A stretch of DNA of 64,000 bases from Parietaria judaica (Eukaryota; Streptophyta; Magnoliopsida; Rosales; Urticaceae), in assembly GCA_954871525.1 (NCBI GenBank), contig OX940870.1:3565501-3629500 (forward strand), in the 5' to 3' direction. This document shows, one piece after another, positions 11,884 through 25,400 of the stretch. A model generated the notes under the pieces. That model saw only the letters and a program-made list of their open reading frames with translations. It did no database searches and was not told the origin of the DNA. A program made the position numbers and the translations under genes. Numbering within the stretch: the stretch's first letter is position 1; every line of letters starts with the position of its first letter.

Positions 11884-13126
11884 AAACTGCCAAAGCGGGA
11901 CGCTAAATCGCGACGAAAGCCTTCAATTGGAAAGTGATGCCATGGCTGCTCAAGCACAGGAAGGTTTGGCTCGTTGACTCGACCACGGAAGCAGAGGAAA
12001 GCGGCGCTATATGCTGTTGGTGCACTCAAAGCCGCGTCGTTTTTCAGTTTTTTTTCTTCTTCTTCTTCTTCTTTTACTTACACGGAGTGTAGAATCGGAT
12101 TTTCCACGGTCTCGAGAATTAGAGTAATGTGTCCTTAATAAGAAATTTTGTTCGTTGAACTACAATCATAACATTGAAAAGAGACTTACTAATACTATGC
12201 AGAAAGATCACTACGAAACTTTTTATATCGTATTATTTATTCATCAACAATAGTCTTATAAACGCCTCACGACGATCATAGACTCACACATTTCGCCATA
12301 TATATATGTGTGTGTGTGTCTATGAGATCTTTGATGAAGTAAAAAAAAAAACACAAAAATGGTGTATATGATAAAAGAGAATCATAAAGAAGTCTCATAG
12401 ATGGGAGTTTTTTGCTTACCAGAATTGCTGCACTGAGCTTGCTTGCTTGATATTTGCAGAGAAGAATGAAATAAAGTGGGCAATGGAATTCAAAGAGAAC
12501 ATTATTGTGTATAGAAGAATAAGAAGACAAGCACTGACTAGGGTTTCAGATAGTCACAAACATAGCTTTAGTAAAATGGGTTTCATATGGATAAGCATTT
12601 GCATTTATTATTATTATTATTATATAGTGGGAAACCTTTTTCATTTTGGGCTGAATCTAGTCGCAAAACGAAGCCAGGTTCATCTCATGGTCACTATAGA
12701 AAAAATTACCCTTATATTATACTTTTGGACCGGCATATCTGCGAAAATTAGGGAGATAATGCACTTTTTTGCTATACCATGTTAAGGAAATGGATACCTT
12801 AATTGTAGGACTAAAATATTAAAATTAATTAGGCAAAGGTTAGAATCAAAGTATATCAAAGACAACAAAGTCCTGTAATTACCTCTATGGCTCTATGTTA
12901 AGCTTGGTTTTAATTAGGTTGATAATGTTGGTTAATTACCCCCACAGTCATTTAGAATTTTAAACCGCGTGGTTTTGTTTTGATAATTATTGTAGAGTAG
13001 AGCCAAAGCATGGTGGCCCCCTCCACCAGCTAATAATATGCACGATATGTCGTTTTCAATAGTTATGATGTGAAGTTTCAAAATAAAAATAGTTATGATC
13101 TGATGTGAGACTGTTACTGTCAAATA
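11884..13126. other. SULTR1 3' region and intergenic DNA
   Basis: The first 200-300 bases are probably SULTR1 3' UTR, with a CTT-rich tract at 12055-12075. From 12250 to 12620 there is some non-random sequence (TG microsatellite at 12307-12320, TTA repeat at 12605-12623). No frame, RNA gene or transposon end could be supported. Confidence 0.4.
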
Positions 13127-13340
13127 TGATGTCGTTTAATGAGTTGGAGTTGGGTTAGAACTTCTGTCAACCAAATTTAATGTCGTTTGAAGAGTTGTGT
13201 TAAGTTGACCAAATCCAAAGTCCTTTGGTGAATTGAGTTTTGTCAGATATGATGTCGTTTGGTGAGCTGGGTTTTGTCGACCAAATTTGATGTCGTTTGA
13301 TGAGCTGGATTTTGTCGTTTAATGAGTTGAGTTTTCAGTT
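13127..13340. repeat. Degenerate tandem repeat just upstream of MnmE
   Basis: Units of about 40-50 bases share GATGTCGTTT(G/A)(A/G)TGAG(C/T)TG followed by GGTTTTGTCGACCAAATTT. At least four diverged copies are present, at about 13127, 13180, 13247 and 13288, with a partial copy at 13315. The array ends about 30 bases before the MnmE start codon, so it probably contributes to the promoter or 5' UTR. Confidence 0.65.
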
Positions 13341-13372
13341 TACACCTCGAGAGAGCAGAAGGTGATGAAGCA

Positions 13373-15647
13373 ATGGCTATGTCGTCGACATCGTTCGGAG
13401 TCCGCCATTTGAGCACTCTTCTCACCACCCATCTCCGCCGCAAGCCACGGCGTCTCAGCCTCGCTCTCCATCTCTCTCCCCAGTTCCCTCCAACGCTCTC
13501 CGAACCCACCACATGCGCAGAGACTGACACGCGGCTCAGCTCGCCGCAGAGCGACGCCGGAGGCGGCAGCACCATCGCCGCCATCGTGACGGCCATCGGC
13601 GGCCCTCCCGGTGCGGTGGGGATCGTGCGCCTATCGGGCCCCTCGGCGGTGGAAATCGCCGCCCGCGTGTTCCGTCCATCCACGAAGAAGAAGAAGAGGA
13701 CGAGCGGCGGTTGGAGGCCGACTAGCCACGTGGTACAGTACGGCGTCGTTCTCGACTCCGGCGGCGACGTCGTCGACGAGGTACGATGCGGATTCTGTGT
13801 CGGCTCGATCCTTCAAGTTGTAATCGATCGATGCTCTGTTAGGTTTTGGCAGTGCCGATGCTGGCTCCGAGGTCGTACACGCGCGAGGATGTGGTGGAGC
13901 TTCAGTGCCATGGGAGCGAAGTGTGCTTGAATCGTGTTCTTCGAGCTTGCTTGGGAGCTGGAGCGAGGCTGGCTGAGCCAGGTTGCTACTTCTTCTCTGC
14001 TCTCAGAGAATGTTTGGTGTGATTCGGCCTGAAGATTTCTCCGCTTTTTTTCAGGCGAGTTTACTCTGCGCGCTTTCCTCAACGGGCGTTTGGACCTCTC
14101 GCAGGCCGAGAACGTCGGGAAGCTGATTTCGGCCAAGACAGTGGCCGCGGCCGATACGGCTCTTGCTGGGATTCAGGCATGGCTTCCGTGATTGAAAATT
14201 CTCATTGATTTATACGCTGTCTGTGAAGTCTTACCGGTTCTGTCATCTTCCTCAGGGGGGTTTCTCGGTTTTGGTGAAATCGTTGAGAACGCGGTGTATT
14301 GCGTTGCTTACTGAGATTGAAGCTCGGTTGGATTTCGAAGATGAGATGCCACCGTTAGATGTGAGGGTAATCTTGGACACGGTAAGTTGTATGTCACGAG
14401 ACGTTGAACATGCACTCGAGACTGCCAATTACGACAAGCTTCTCCAATCTGGATTGCAGGTTTGCCTTTTCGAGCATTGTGCAATACAAATTCCGTGTGT
14501 CGTTTTACAGAATTTTCATTCTCGTCATTGAAAATATGCAGATAGCGATTGTCGGACGGCCTAACGTTGGCAAGTCGAGTCTCCTCAATGCATGGAGCAA
14601 AGTATGCTGTCTTATCACAAAAGTTTTTTTTTTCTTGCGATTTAAGTTATTACTTTACGAAGCATTGATCCGTAATATGAAAGCTATCAAAAGCTGGACA
14701 TCTTATGGAGTGTCGTAACTCGATTTTAGCGTGCAGAGTGATAGAGCCATAGTAACAGATGTTGCCGGAACGACCCGTGATGTGGTTGAAGCCAGTGTGA
14801 ATGTCAAGGGAATTCCCGTGACCCTTCTTGACACGGCAGGGATTAGGGAAACTATAGACATTGTGGAGAAGATTGGTAAGTTTATAATTTCTTTGTATTT
14901 GAGGACAATAAAAATTAGTAAAAGTTTTGTATGTTATTTGATTTACAGGCGTAGAGAGGTCTGAAGCAGTTGCTTCGGGTGCCGATATTGTTATTATGAC
15001 TGTAAGTGCCATTGACGGGTGGACCGAAGAAGACACTGAACTCCTAAACAGAATTCAATCTAATAAGGTTTGAGGCTAACCTCTAGTTTCTACTTGTTAC
15101 GTTGAAGCGCGTACATATATGTTATTTATCTCTATTATTACAGAAATCGACAGGATCAAACTCGCCAATTATCCTGGTGGTAAACAAAATAGACTGCGCA
15201 AAATCCGATCTTAGTACCAAATGGGTCGACAAAGATGGAACCACGATTAGTAAGCGGGTTTTTACGTGTGCTGTGACTGGCCAAGGAATTCAAGAACTCG
15301 AGGCTGCAATATCGGAGTTGGTCGGTCTCAACCGAGTTCTCAAAGAGGGTCGGCGTTGGGCCGTGAACCAGGTGAGTAGCTAAACGGCCTCTCGAGCACA
15401 GTTTCGATGCATTAATGGAAGCTAATTATATTCTTTTTTGTTGAATCTTCAGCGGCAATGCGAGCAGCTTGTGAGAACCAGAGAGGCTTTCGCACAGTTG
15501 AATTCTTCGATCGAGGGTCAATTGCCTTTGGATTTTTGGACGATCGATCTGAGAGAAGCTGCTATGGCGCTTGGCGAGATAAGCGGAGAGGACATCTCCG
15601 AGGAGGTTTTGTCGAACATTTTCAGCAAGTTCTGTATCGGAAAATGA
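13373..15647 (+). CDS. MnmE: Organellar tRNA modification GTPase MnmE/TrmE
   Basis: Known family role: with MnmG (GidA), it installs the 5-carboxymethylaminomethyl-type modification on wobble uridine of organellar tRNAs, using GTP hydrolysis and a folate one-carbon donor. Exons: 13373-13780, 13843-13981, 14055-14176, 14256-14459, 14542-14601, 14737-14875, 14949-15067, 15144-15371 and 15453-15647. They total 1614 nt (537 aa). The first 65 or so residues are Ser/Arg/Leu-rich and look like an organelle transit peptide. The folate-binding N domain starts at [21 protein letters not shown]-domain motifs: GRPNVGKS at 296-303 (G1), GTTRD at 322-326 (G2), DTAG at 343-346 (G3) and NKID at 411-414 (G4). 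The protein ends in the family's catalytic CIGK (534-537). Intron 3 uses a GC donor. The gene runs tail to tail with ACC1. Chloroplast versus mitochondrion cannot be decided here. Confidence 0.94.
14177..14255 (+). other. GC-AG intron 3 of MnmE
   Basis: Exon 3 ends GGGATTCAG and the intron opens gcatgg instead of gt; the acceptor is tcttcctcag. Splicing here joins AGIQ to GGFSVLV in phase 0, as the family alignment needs, whereas reading through gives AWLP and a stop. No GT nearby gives the right join. Confidence 0.8.
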
Positions 15648-15973
15648 ACAGTGCTTTGCATAGTAGCCATCAAAAAATTGAACAGTGCTTTTACAAAAAA
15701 TTGAACAGTGCTTTTACCGAAACCCGAAAAGCCATTTTTTTTCTTCCCTTTCCACAATATGTAAGAATGTTTCTATATCACTGATATAACCAAAGTAGAA
15801 AATTGCCGTCACAGAAAAAGTGCAAGTAAAAACAATGGAATTGGACGGCAAATTTGCAACCATCACTCGAATCCAAACTAGAAAAGTACAAAATCATCAA
15901 TATACATATGCGCATTAGAGCTTTTGCAGAGAGTACCAGTTTAAGATCAACTGTGAAAAATCTGGGAGAAAAT

Positions 15974-16156
15974 ATGTGTTTCTCGTTCGGAAGAGAACCG
16001 AGCAGGCAAGAACTGAAGGAGAAAGCGAAGCGGGCAAAAGCGAAGCTTAAGGAGAAAGAGAAGGAGAAGAAGAGGCGCGAAAAAGAAGAAATGCAGAGGA
16101 AAAAAGAGAAGCAAAAGAAAGATCAACAAAAGATGAAGCACAAGATGAAGAAATGA
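15974..16156 (+). CDS. Small Lys/Glu-rich open frame, unrecognised
   Basis: This is a 60-codon frame starting at ATG 15974 (MCFSFGREPSRQ) and then almost entirely Lys, Glu, Arg and Met, ending KMKHKMKK. The composition predicts a charged helix or coiled coil. It lies between the convergent MnmE and ACC1 genes and could equally be chance frame in a purine-rich 3' UTR. I recognise no family. Confidence 0.2.
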   Translation: MCFSFGREPSRQELKEKAKRAKAKLKEKEKEKKRREKEEMQRKKEKQKKDQQKMKHKMKK

Positions 16157-16466
16157 CCAAACAATCAGCAATTACACTGATTTATAGTTATTTATGTTAT
16201 TTTTATTGGTTGATGCGTCAAAGATACTCTGATAAACAGAGAAATGATGATCATGGAATAATAAATAATCTTATTCTACACTTTTTATTGCAAAAAAATA
16301 ATTGTTCTTCGTAATAATAATACACTTCTTTATTTTCACCTTGACATCGGAAAAATACTCCACATTAGTCATCTAAACTCCGAATCGGACTCGCAAAAAA
16401 AATGCTAAATAATTAATAATTGATATAATGCTTCATGAAGAACATCTAGAGAGCAACTTGTCCAGA

Positions 16467-19400
16467 CTAATTCAGCACCTTCCTGAGCTCTTCGATCAAT
16501 ACAGATCGGCTGTTGGGTTCCACCTGCGATTCGGTAAAAAAAAAAAAAAAAAAACGTGTTTCAATCCATAACCACTGCTGAAAAACTACGTAAAAAAGCG
16601 GTAAAAGACGAGAATCAGGTTTTTACCTTGCTTAAAAGAGCTGCGAGGCCTTGAGGTAGAACCTTCAAATCTGAAGTTGAGCTTCCGATGCTCGAAAGTT
16701 GAAGCAAAACCTTCTGAACCCGAAGCTCCTTTAGTTTCTCCTCGTAGTTTTTCTCATCGCCCTTCCACTTAAAGAAAGCTTCGTCGTCCAACCAAGCGTC
16801 TTCTCCGGCTCTAAAAGCCAAAAACCAGTTCTTGATCAAGTCACTTGCAGATTTATGTGACAACTGATCGCCCGCAGCCTCCCTCACGGTCTTAATCAAC
16901 AACTCCTCTGCGATCCTCCGCTTCAGCCTCTTGTGGAAGAACGATCGGGATTCGCTCCAGTCCAGAACTCCTCTGATCACCCCTTTTGCCGCCATTCTCA
17001 GAGAAGTATCGTGCAGTTCCGCGAATTTGGTAGCGATCTGGGTGTAGACGGGCAAGAGCTGCTTTTCACGGGTTTTTATCTGCTGTTGGAGGTTTTCGAC
17101 GGGCATGTGTGCGCCACTGCGTTTGGCTTCATGGAGCTGCGCCTTGAGATTAATCAGTTGTGGGTCGAGCCTACTCATGCACTCGAGGAGCTCCCTCGAT
17201 CGGAACTTGATCTCGATCATCCCTTCCGGCTCGAGCACGTTGCCCTTGGCGGTCCTCTCCGCATACATCTCGATGTGATCAGAGTTGATACGGCTGTCGA
17301 CGACGACCCACGCCCCTCCCCGGAGCTCGCCCATCATTGGGATGTACACGAACACGGGCTGTTTGTACGTTCGGAGATTCTCCACGATCGTCGAACCAGC
17401 TTGAAGGATTCCTTCAAAGAGGTCTCTTTGACCGCCAGAGAAGCCCCGCCAATTGGCAAGGATGAAGAGCGGGAGCTCCTCCCTGTTGAAATCGAGCAGG
17501 GCTTGCGCTGTTTTAGTGGCGGAATCCGGGAACCACACTTGCCCAGCTTGCGGAACGACCCGCTCATGGGAGTCGAGCTGACCCGGATCTGCAGGTATGA
17601 CTTGCATGACCGTCTGTGTTTCGACAGCGACGATCCCGACCGGGATTCCGCCGAGCTTGGCTCGTCCTGTAACGACTGTCCTCGCCCAGCCTTCAAGCGT
17701 CTCCACAAAGCTTTCTTTGTCGAAAATACCCCCCATCCACTTCCCATTTGCGTCCGAAACACCTGAGATGGCGGCGCGGGGGTCACACGAGTTTTCAGGG
17801 AAGTATTCGACTAGCCGTTCAGGCGGATCCAGTGACCGGGAAATGGGGAGCGGGCCACCGACATAGGGAGGAACGTAACTCAGCCATTTCAAGATGGATG
17901 AAACGGCTTCGAGATCGTCGGAGACTGTCAGATGGACGACTCCGTTTGTTGCCATAATTTTGGGCCCACCAAGCTGCATGTGCGAGCTGTACACTTCCCG
18001 TCCAAGAAGCTTGTTCAACGCGGAGAACCCAGTGAGAATGATAGGCTGATCAAGCCTCTGTATGCACCGCATCCCGAGCCGAGCGAGATAAGCACCAATT
18101 CCAACCGTTCTTCCGGTCACGTAGGTTAATGTGAAAGTTTCCTTATATGCCCTTGAATATGCACCGGCGATTGCCCCACTGCCTGACAAATTCTCAACAC
18201 CCAAACCGTCTTCTTTCCCAACAATTGTATCTATAACCCATCTGGTTTCTCCACTTGCTAGCTTCAACTCGTGAGCCATCACCGATGACTCAATGCGAGC
18301 ATAGTCCTCGGGGGTTAGGTACACGTACTGAAACCCACGCTCAGGGCTTTGTTCGTCGGACCAACCGACTTTAAAGCAGGATTTTATTTCTTCAGCTACG
18401 CCAAGACGAGCGCCAGAGTTGGCTGCCAAGTAGATCAAAGGCAGCTTCTTAGCACAAGCAAGCTCCGTCACCGCAAGGAAGAACGCGTCCTCTTTCGGAC
18501 CAAATGAGCCGGCTTTGAAGGTCACGTCGTTCGAAACAACCAATATTGTCCTTCCAGAAGGGAACTCGGGAGTTGACATCTCCATTGACCATGCTACCAT
18601 ACCAACATCGTTTGTGCCAGGCTGGCGCTCAGCCGGAACAAGAGGAGTGCCCCAAGTACCTTTCGGGTCAGCAAACTTAAGCTCCGTGACTTTTAATATA
18701 ACTTTATCCTTAGGTCTTTTAGTACCCGGGAATTGAGATGCCCATGACTGTTCCAATGCCGTCTTAAACGCCTACAAAAAGCAAGCATTAGGATTTGAAT
18801 TTTTTTATTATTTTAATTTAAATGAAAAAGTATATATAATTCATATAACCAAGGAATCTCACAAATAAGGAAATTAGAGAAAATACATAATATAATTGTA
18901 TATAAAATGGTGCTTACCAATGGGAAATCGTAGCAGTAAGTGGTGCTGCTTCTCCGAGCCACAAGACGTTTGCGATCAAGAACTCCGAGAGACTGATACG
19001 GTTCCTTGACTGGTAGACTGTGTAGAGGACCCACCGTCGAGATTGAACTGTACGATACTTTGTGTTGACTCACCTTTTCTACTTCTCGATATATCTGTAA
19101 ATTACATACAGAAGATAATTTCAAGTGGAAATTCCAATTAATCAAAAGGACAAATCAAATGAGCAAGCAAACTTTGAAGGAAATATAATAGATACGGGCT
19201 TACATTTAGAGAGCATGTCTGACCCGTCACATTTGTGACTACGACCCGCCAAGCACCGTTAGCTCGCCCAGAAGATGCGATCCAAAGCTTCACTTCCCAT
19301 TCACAGACACCTAATCGGTGCATTCTTACGCCCACCGAGGCATGAATTTCACGCATCATTTCTTCCAAGATTGCTTCAACTGCACTCTCTTCTACACTCG

Positions 19401-22400
19401 CATCTGCATCAAATCTCCTGCCAAACCATTTCGTCAAAGGTTAAGACAAGAAACGCTCACAAATATGTTAGCAAAAAAAGTAAATTTAAGAAGCATAATT
19501 ACTTGGGATAAGGCAGAAGATCCTCTGTCCGTTGCTCCCGAAGAAGATATAGGTACATATGAGCATGGTCGGACTTGAGAGAAGTGTTATGTGCATTCAA
19601 TTCTAACTCCTCCATTGCATTCATTAGGGATCTCAAGATGCCCCTTGCAGTGAAAGGCATGGCCCATTGGCTACGGCTTGTCTCCGAATCGGTCCCCGGA
19701 TATGCAGTAAACCCTTCATTCGTCGTAGGCTGTCTCACAAGCGTTCTCAAAAACATCCTTTGAATCGGAAGAGGCTTCTCAGAGACGGTGTATAAATGCC
19801 ATTGACGGTCCCTTGATGGGGTGTATCGTATGTTTTCATAACCTTTGAGCTTGTCCTGAAATCAAGCAAAACAAAAGATAAGACTATGTTTATGGACGTT
19901 GGATTAAACCTCTGTTAGACTCTTGCTCACAAGCATTCCAACCCAAATCCTATCAAGATACCTTGTGGAAAGTTCCATCTTACTAACTAACAAAAAGCTT
20001 TTGTGACATCTTGTTGTGGAAATTACCGTTTGATTGAATTCCCGTTAGCATATTATTTTGTGTTTGGTTTTGCTTCCTGTGCTATTAACCTCCGAATGAA
20101 ACCCAATACGACTTACTAGTTCAAGATAAATGGAGAGAGGAGGTTCCAAATGACGCAATAGAGGTTCTTCCTCGTAATAAGACTTTTCCGAAGTCCAGTG
20201 GAAGGAGTGCCTCATTGGGGCCCGCCCTTCGTCCCTCTGTATAATACAGCTAATCACACCAACACCGGCGCTTCGCAGACTAGAGGCTACTCCTTGCTCT
20301 TTAAGTATCTTTGCCAACTTGTTAATCCTCTCTTGGGCTTGATCTTCATCACCACTGAAAAGCATCAAACGACAAAATTTGGATCCGATTAGTATTAGGC
20401 ACAATTGAAGCATACTTATGAGTATAAAAGGCATTCAAATTACCTATCCTGCAATAAACTCATTTGATTATTGATACCAACTAATGCAATGTGCATCATA
20501 TTCCCGTGGCTATTAGGTTGTGAAGATGCTTTCGGAGTTGCATCACGAGTGTGATGAGCTGCTTCCCGCAATGCAGCACTTATAATCGCTGGCAGAAATT
20601 GGAGGGATTTAATGATCATCATAACACCCCATTTTCTCTCACTGTTTTCGTCTTGAGTCTCGGATTTTCTCGCTATGTGCTCTTCCAAGTACTCCCATGA
20701 TGCGATGAGCCCGGATCTGTGCCACTGCATCCTCACACTCCCCTTTACAAGATAGGGCTGATATAACATACAAATTTCAATCAGACATATCTTTATGAAT
20801 ATTTATAAATATAATAAAGAAATTCAAACCCTGGTACCTGGTATAGTCGGCGAACATAAGTCTCCACAACCCGCCTCTGAAGAGTGTGGTCACTGTGATC
20901 AAAGAGACCGACGAGAGCATCTTCAACTGCAAGAGGAGCACTTACGAGATCCTCCATTCGTTCATTAATGGCACTTTTCCTCTTGGGAGTGTCCATGCTC
21001 TCACCGTCTTCTGTAAACATCTCCAGCTCTGAAAGACTCCTTGCAATGTTGGAACGAAGTTCACTCAATATGGTTTGCTCCAGCAATTGACTTGCTTTTA
21101 GCGCCAACTACACAATTTGGAGATTTAGGGATATGAGATCAATATAAAACACATGAAAATAATCGGTAGGCATAGATAATTTGAATTTTTTTAAGAGAAA
21201 TATGGGAGCCTAGTTGTTCATCACAAACGTGGCCTACCTCGGAATAACTTGTATGGTTAAGCGTGGAGAACCTAATTAGCTTATCCCTATATGCAGCCGG
21301 GTTAGGATAAACCAATTGTTCCATGAGTCGCAGTATCAGCTTGTTTTTACTCTTGACACCCTGAAAGCAATAGAACCAAACTATCCCAATTTAGTAAAAT
21401 AAAACCAGAAAAACAGCTTTAACTGAACCTGATTTCACTGTTTTACCTGATGAGAGAGAACAATGTCAACAATTTTCAACAAATCCTTCTTGTATTGAAG
21501 TCTGAGACGCTCGATTACATCAGCCTGCAAACAGTAGAAAATAAAATATTAAAAATTTAAAAAAAAAAAAATGCGATGAGAAAAAATGATAATTACTTTA
21601 CATTATGAAGAATTAGTTTAAATTTCTGATGGTTGAATCATAAAACATAACACTAAAATTTTGCAATCACAATTTTTATTTCACGGAATTAGATTATGTG
21701 CATACCTGAATGTTGTCACTGAATAATTCTTCAACTGACAGATATTCTTCAAAAAGTGATTGAACAATAATGCGAGCGTGACTTTCTCTTCCACCCTCGT
21801 AAGACTTTGCAAGGCCCAACAGAGGTTCAATAAGCCTTTCTTGCGCGCTTTTTTCTTTATCTGGGCAGGAACTTAGGTGGGCCTAAGCACAAATAAACCC
21901 ATCAATACTGGGAAAAGAAGACGCTAAAAAAGACTAAATGCAAGAATTGAAAGATAGGGACTTACTTCAAGAATACCCCGCAGTAGCTTGGCTGGGAAGT
22001 CAGCATTCAGAGAACTAGGAATTCCCTCGAACTCTTTATATTTCGATTCCAACTGAGCAGACCATTATGTTTTAGTATTCAAATTCATAGTCTAGCGTAC
22101 AATTACTTATAAATGTGTTTGCTTTCTATTTACCTCGTTCTTAAGCTCTTTTGGAAGGCGAGTGGCGAGAACAGACAAGCACTCTTGCCATTGAAGAAAA
22201 GGAAGTTCAGGGCTATCAAGACAGTTCAACAAGCTTTGTACAACCTATATATACGTGTCTCGTCAATATATTTAATAAAAGAAAAATGACAGCTTATGCA
22301 AAATTCAATGGAAATACATTCTTGACTGAATTATTTAGGATTTTGAAATAAACATGCTTTGCTCACCTCATCGATATTGTGTTCATAACCAGCAAGAATC

Positions 22401-25400
22401 ATCCGTGCTGCGTTCAAATTTGCAGCACATTTCTGATGAACTTTGCCGGAAATTGCCGTTGGAGGTCCCAAAACAGGAAAGCTCCCGGTAAAAGGCTCTG
22501 CCTTTCTTACGGCTGAGGGGTCGTCCAAATCAAGCCTCGCTATAAGCTCACCAGCCTGCAAAATTATAGAAAAGTTAGGGAGTATATTGTAAATAGTGAT
22601 TATACAAACTTAGTTATTTAGAATTTGTAGTCACTAAGTTTCCATAGGATTTAATTCGAGATAATTTTTATTTATTGTTTTATTAACAGCCGATTATGTG
22701 TATATAAGATGTAAGTCATTCGATTCAAGATACCCATTAATCATTATCCAGAAACTACATACTTCTGTAGAACCTAATGTTTTCTTATTTTATATTTGGA
22801 ACACCATATAATTCACCTGCATAGCTTGACCTTCAGACAATTTGAAGTGGATAATTCCCGAAGCAGGCGAAAGCAGAGGCATACACATCTTCATAACCTC
22901 CACCTCAGCATATGGCATGTCAGCATCTACATGGCTCTCGTCAGAGACCAAAAACCTAAGCAGCTTGCACGGCGTCTCCGCTACAAGCTTCGACGGATCG
23001 TGTTCATTCTACATGCGAAAAATATTCCCAATCAGTGACATCATTAGTCCATAATTTCTTTTTTAATTAAATAAAAATGAATAACTACCTGAAGCAAACA
23101 TGTCCTTCCGTCAATAAGAAGCCGGGTTCCAGCTGCTTCTTCCTCGGCATATATAACATGACTGTTTCCATCCAACTGTAAGAAAATTACATAACTTTAA
23201 AATTGAATGAATTATTGAAATAATAAATGTACATGATTTTTGTAAAGAATAATCTCACCTGCATCAGTAAACCTCCATCACGCAAAGTGTGTATCTCGGC
23301 TTCGATTTCAGAATTGTTCAACCTTAATGTGTAGCTTCCCGGTCCTCCACGGACCATGTCGATCTAGAGCATCATTATCAGTCATGTTATTTTTATTTAT
23401 AATTAATAATATATTTTTTCTCTATTTGTATTTTTAGATATAAAAATTGTATAAACGTTCATATTATTTAGTTTATGTTTTCAGTCACTTTGTCAGAAAC
23501 TTTATTTACAACAGATAGAAGGAAATAAAATATAAGATATAAACCTCAAAACAGTTGCAACGAGAATAAGAAGAAACACATACCGTGTATTTGCTTCCCT
23601 CGATATTCAAGGACACTTGTGAATGGACAAGCGATATGTGCTGCAACAAGGATTATCCGAATATTAAGACTTCTAAGCTTGGTAATTTCACTAATAAGCA
23701 AAGTAATTGTTTGATATCTTTTCACTAATATACCTTTGGTGGTATTTGCCCCTTTTCAAGGTAACCCACATAATCTGAAACCATTGTTGCACTACTAGAT
23801 GATGCTTTCTGTCAAGATATTAAAAGGCATAATCTAATTTAATCATTCATAAAACAAAAGATTGAGAAAACAGACCAATGTTCAAGTGCGCATATTTACC
23901 AAAAGAGCCCCTCCAACGACTGATAAATACCAAGGAGGCCTTTCAGCTCTCACTCGCATAGCTATTCGACTGTCCAACCAGCCAGTGTGAATTTTATTGT
24001 CTTTGTAGTCCACAGCCTACAAAGCATTAAGATCACTTTGATTACTGATTCTTTAATCCTTTTTTCTTGTAAATATTTAGAAGAATACATTTATTTTGAG
24101 AGACTTACATGTAAAAGATCGATCGTGTAGTCAACATTAGTTCGGATTTCTCCTCGGATTTGAATTTCCTTCAACCCAAGAACCATATTTGCAATCGCAA
24201 GAGCTCTAGACTCGCCAAATGCAAAAACGTGTCCTGAGGAATGGGGAGAGCAGACATAATTAAGTAAGTGATGATTATATAGAACTCTTCTAAGCAAGAA
24301 ATATAAGACATCTCGATTGAGTTTACCCATTCATCGAAGAATTCTGTTACAGCTAAAGCGGTTTTCTCAGGATCAAAAATTTCAATTCATCATCTTGTGA
24401 TTTACTTAACATGAATATTAAGTTGATACATACCAAATTGAGAATCGGAGAACTCGTGAATCCCGCCTCCAGACTGTAACATCGTAATTGACAGATCAGA
24501 ATTCACATGATATATTTGGAGGAGATCTGATTTTTAATTCCATACAGATGTAAATTACCTTTACGGAGAAGTATGCCCAAACATTCGGCTTGCTCTTAAA
24601 ACTCAACTCCTGTGCATTAATTACTAAGTCATGAGCCTGTTTTCAAGAGAATGATTCTGATACCATAAAGAGAGACAAGAACCAAAGAAAATTCTAACCT
24701 GCACTTTCCCACCAGTCGGTTTAAACCCGTCATCAGGGTCCTCACTTGTCACACGCACCGCAACACAGTGACCTTTTGGCCTTATGGATTCTGCCTTGTC
24801 AAAATCAAATGGGGTGGAAAGAACCGAACTCTTTCTCCAAGAATCATACCCGCCACCGTTGTCCATGCCATAAAACCGTCTTATCTCTGTTTCAATCAAA
24901 TACATACAGCCGCAAAAAAAAAAAAAAAATCATCAAAAAATCATCAAAAATTTTACAAAAAGAAAAGGAAAAGTAAATCTAAATAAATAAAATACACACC
25001 GGGAATTTGCCACAGAGGGATGCCCATTCCAACTGCTACTTGAGCTGCCGGAAGATTTATCTCGGCAATCCACTCCGTAACAGGATGCTCAACCTAAAAC
25101 AAATTTATTCAAAAAACATGTAGTGAAAAATGAGAATTTGACTAAAAAATAATTACCACTAACTATTTCCTATTTAATAAGCTATAACTACAAAAACTAA
25201 CTACATATAATTGTTATTACAAAATACTCCCTAGCCTTCTAAATTTCTACATATTGTATACCTGCAAACGAGGGTTGAGCTCTAAGAAGTAGTACTCGCC
25301 CGTATCCATACTGTACAAATACTCAACAGTAGCTGCTCCAACATAATTAACACATTTAGCTAATCTCCGAGCTGCCTGCTCCAATTTCCTTACTGTCTCT

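Noticed and set aside
12276..12620. Candidate short gene or microRNA precursor between SULTR1 and MnmE
   Set aside because: No known mature microRNA sequence or convincing long hairpin could be recognised, and the open frames are low complexity.
16933..17766. 277-codon plus-strand open frame
   Set aside because: It is antisense to the large ACC1 carboxyltransferase exon, whose minus-strand frame is continuous and matches a known family.
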